From Drosophila persimilis (lineage: Eukaryota > Arthropoda > Insecta > Diptera > Drosophilidae), in contig NW_020825298.1 in the NCBI RefSeq assembly GCF_003286085.1, positions 13,330,001 through 13,394,000 of the forward strand: DNA of 64,000 nt, in the 5' to 3' direction. This document shows, piece by piece, positions 62,701-64,000 of this stretch. The position numbers and the translations under genes are program-made. The notes beneath the pieces are model-generated. The model was not told the DNA's origin. It was given only the letters and a program-made list of their open reading frames with translations, and ran no database searches. Numbering within the stretch: position 1 is the stretch's first letter; each line of letters begins with the position of its first letter.

Positions 62701-64000
62701 TCCCGGAGTCCGGCCGAATATGAGTGTAATAAAAGCAATTATATATTTTTAGAGCCTGCATGCCACTTGAATCTTATCGGTTATCAAATCTAATCAAAAT
62801 TGGAACGATTCTAATCTGTATCATAACAAATAATTTAACATCATTAATTTGTTTTTTACATTCTGTTTTAGGATACTGGAGTCTCCGTGAGAAAAAGAGT
62901 TATCAAAATATTGCGTGATATTTGTATTGAATATCCAGACTTTGAGAAAATTCCCGAAATTTGTGTTAAAATGATACGACGCGTTAACGATGAGGAAGGA
63001 ATTCAAAAGCTTGTTACCGAGGTTTTTATGAAAATGTGGTTCACACCGTGTATGAAAAATGACAAAGTAAGTAAACAATATTCAGATTTAATAAATGTGT
63101 AACTGTTATAACGCTTTCTGTGTATATATTTATAATTAGCACGGCATACAACGGAAAATTAATCAGATTATAGACGTGGTAAATACAGCCCATGACACTG
63201 GAACTATATGGTTAGAGGGACTTTTAATGAGTGTAAGTACTATTTGTAATTAAAATATCGCAAAAACTCACATAACATTTTTCTTTTAGATTTTCAAACC
63301 GAAAGATAACATGCTAAAGAACGACGGAAGTATCCAAGAAGCTGTGAAAAAAAATACTGAGCCACCTCAAGAAATAGTGCTGGCATGTCAGCAATTAGCT
63401 GATGGGCTTATAGACCGGCTGATTGAATTAGAAGACACTGATAATGCGCGAATGCTCGGTTGCATAACTACACTGCATTTGCTAGCAAAAGTGCGACCAC
63501 AGCTCCTGGTTCGGCATGCAATGACTATTGAGCCTTATCTAAATATTAAATGTCATTCAGCCACAGCTGCAAAATTCATATGTGCTGTTGCAGATATTCT
63601 CGAGAAGGTGGTGCCCCTTGTTAATAACGCTAGCGAGTCTTTTTTGGCTTCTTTGGAAGAGCATTTAATGCTCTTGGTTGTTTCGCGGAACCAAGCAGAA
63701 GTAACCAGTTGTGTATCCTGTTTGGGCGCACTCGTCAATAAGATTACAAAGAACTATAAATTGATCCGCGATTGTTTTCAAAAGTATGTATTTCCATTTC
63801 CAAAATGTATTTCATTAATAGTAATTGGTACACTCCGTACTGCCATATTAGTGTATAAGTATGTTAAAAGCAAACAACAAGCCAAACAACATAAGCTGTT
63901 AAACGTTAAAGTTAAAACTAAATCTATTCCAGAGAATCTACCACTACTTTTTAACCATTTTGCATTTGTATACTTATGGGGTAGACAATCAGACTAGCCG
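56783..64000 (+). CDS. Nipped-B: Nipped-B (NIPBL/Scc2), cohesin loader, 5' part
   Basis: Nuclear HEAT-repeat protein that loads cohesin on chromosomes with its partner Scc4/MAU2 and affects gene expression. Exons: 56783-56849, 56938-57109, 57162-57280, 57346-57481, 57557-58521, 58589-58753, 59662-59840, 59899-60339, 60436-61119, 61185-61413, 61988-62312, 62372-62600, 62872-63066, 63140-63232, 63290-63783. This gives 1497 codons in agreeing phase; the last stretch is intron and the rest is off the window. The start is MGDRDIPSVPVTTLAGL, followed by LPVSDSLLSAASLNKSLLFH, the region that binds MAU2. Residues 170-500 are Gln/Ser/Thr-rich. SKPKVRRVERIIAV begins the conserved part. HEAT repeats are clear in PSIAVRTRAMKCLANIVEVD and DTGVSVRKRVIKILRDICIE. 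No disabling change was seen. Confidence 0.95.
58754..59661 (+). other. Nipped-B intron 6
   Basis: The 908 bp intron holds a DINE-1-like fragment in its first half. It also has (AAT)n at about 59519-59541 and (GTTA)n at 59597-59617. The remaining sequence is not recognised. Confidence 0.5.
58955..59125 (+). repeat. DINE-1-like fragment in Nipped-B intron 6
   Basis: TTTTTATACCCGATACTCAA, then AGGAAGTGTTTCTAAACCCA, then ATTATTGATCAGCATCAAAA and TGTCTGTCCGGCTCAGTGAT follow the order of INE-1/DINE-1 sense-strand blocks, with many substitutions. Confidence 0.65.
61414..61987 (+). other. Nipped-B intron 10
   Basis: A 574 bp intron with no recognisable element. A 100-bp patch at 61590-61740 is less AT-rich. 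Donor GTATTT is weak but the joined frame (GGTGAATAC) is right. Confidence 0.5.

Overview
The window looks like nuclear DNA of a drosophilid fly. It is AT-rich, has GT-AG introns (many of 55-75 bp), is full of ATACATATGTA-type microsatellites, and carries scattered copies of an INE-1/DINE-1-like repeat. Six host genes can be named from their proteins and one more placed in a family. No bacterial, organellar, rRNA, tRNA or CRISPR features were seen. The species cannot be fixed from the sequence alone.

Layout, left to right. 1-5402 (-): 5' part of a ZAD-type transcription factor gene, running off the left edge. 5403-8333: degraded transposon sequence, including a Gypsy-type integrase relic and DINE-1-like pieces. 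8334-11308 (-): cytosolic malate dehydrogenase (Mdh1), whose start codon is alone in its exon behind a 1.8 kb intron holding a dead Tc1 transposase. 13256-23577 (+): the SNF2 ATPase XNP/ATRX in 19 coding exons. 24610-26613: a gene-like relic, then a 1.55 kb foldback-like inverted repeat, between the convergent XNP and iRhom genes. 26864-32468 (-): iRhom/rhomboid-5, an inactive rhomboid. 35929-41180 (-): large subunit of ribonucleotide reductase (RnrL), with LOA-type and Tc1-type relics in intron 2. 44212-48728 (+): an SLC17-like transporter. 50078-53979 (-): a DEAH helicase of the DHX33 type. 56783-64000 (+): the first 15 coding exons of Nipped-B, the cohesin loader, running off the right edge.

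The genes share no pathway. They are housekeeping and regulatory genes (central metabolism, dNTP supply, chromatin, cohesin loading, RNA helicase, membrane-protein trafficking) set in a TE-rich background with inflated introns. That is what one expects near a centromere or in another low-recombination region. All splice models were made by reading frame, splice consensus and family similarity, and every internal exon keeps phase.

No clearly new biological system was found. The best leads are the foldback-like palindrome, the ZAD domain interrupted by about 190 residues, the upstream ORF overlapping the iRhom start, and the unrecognised gene-like relics at 24610-24975 and 42746-43370.
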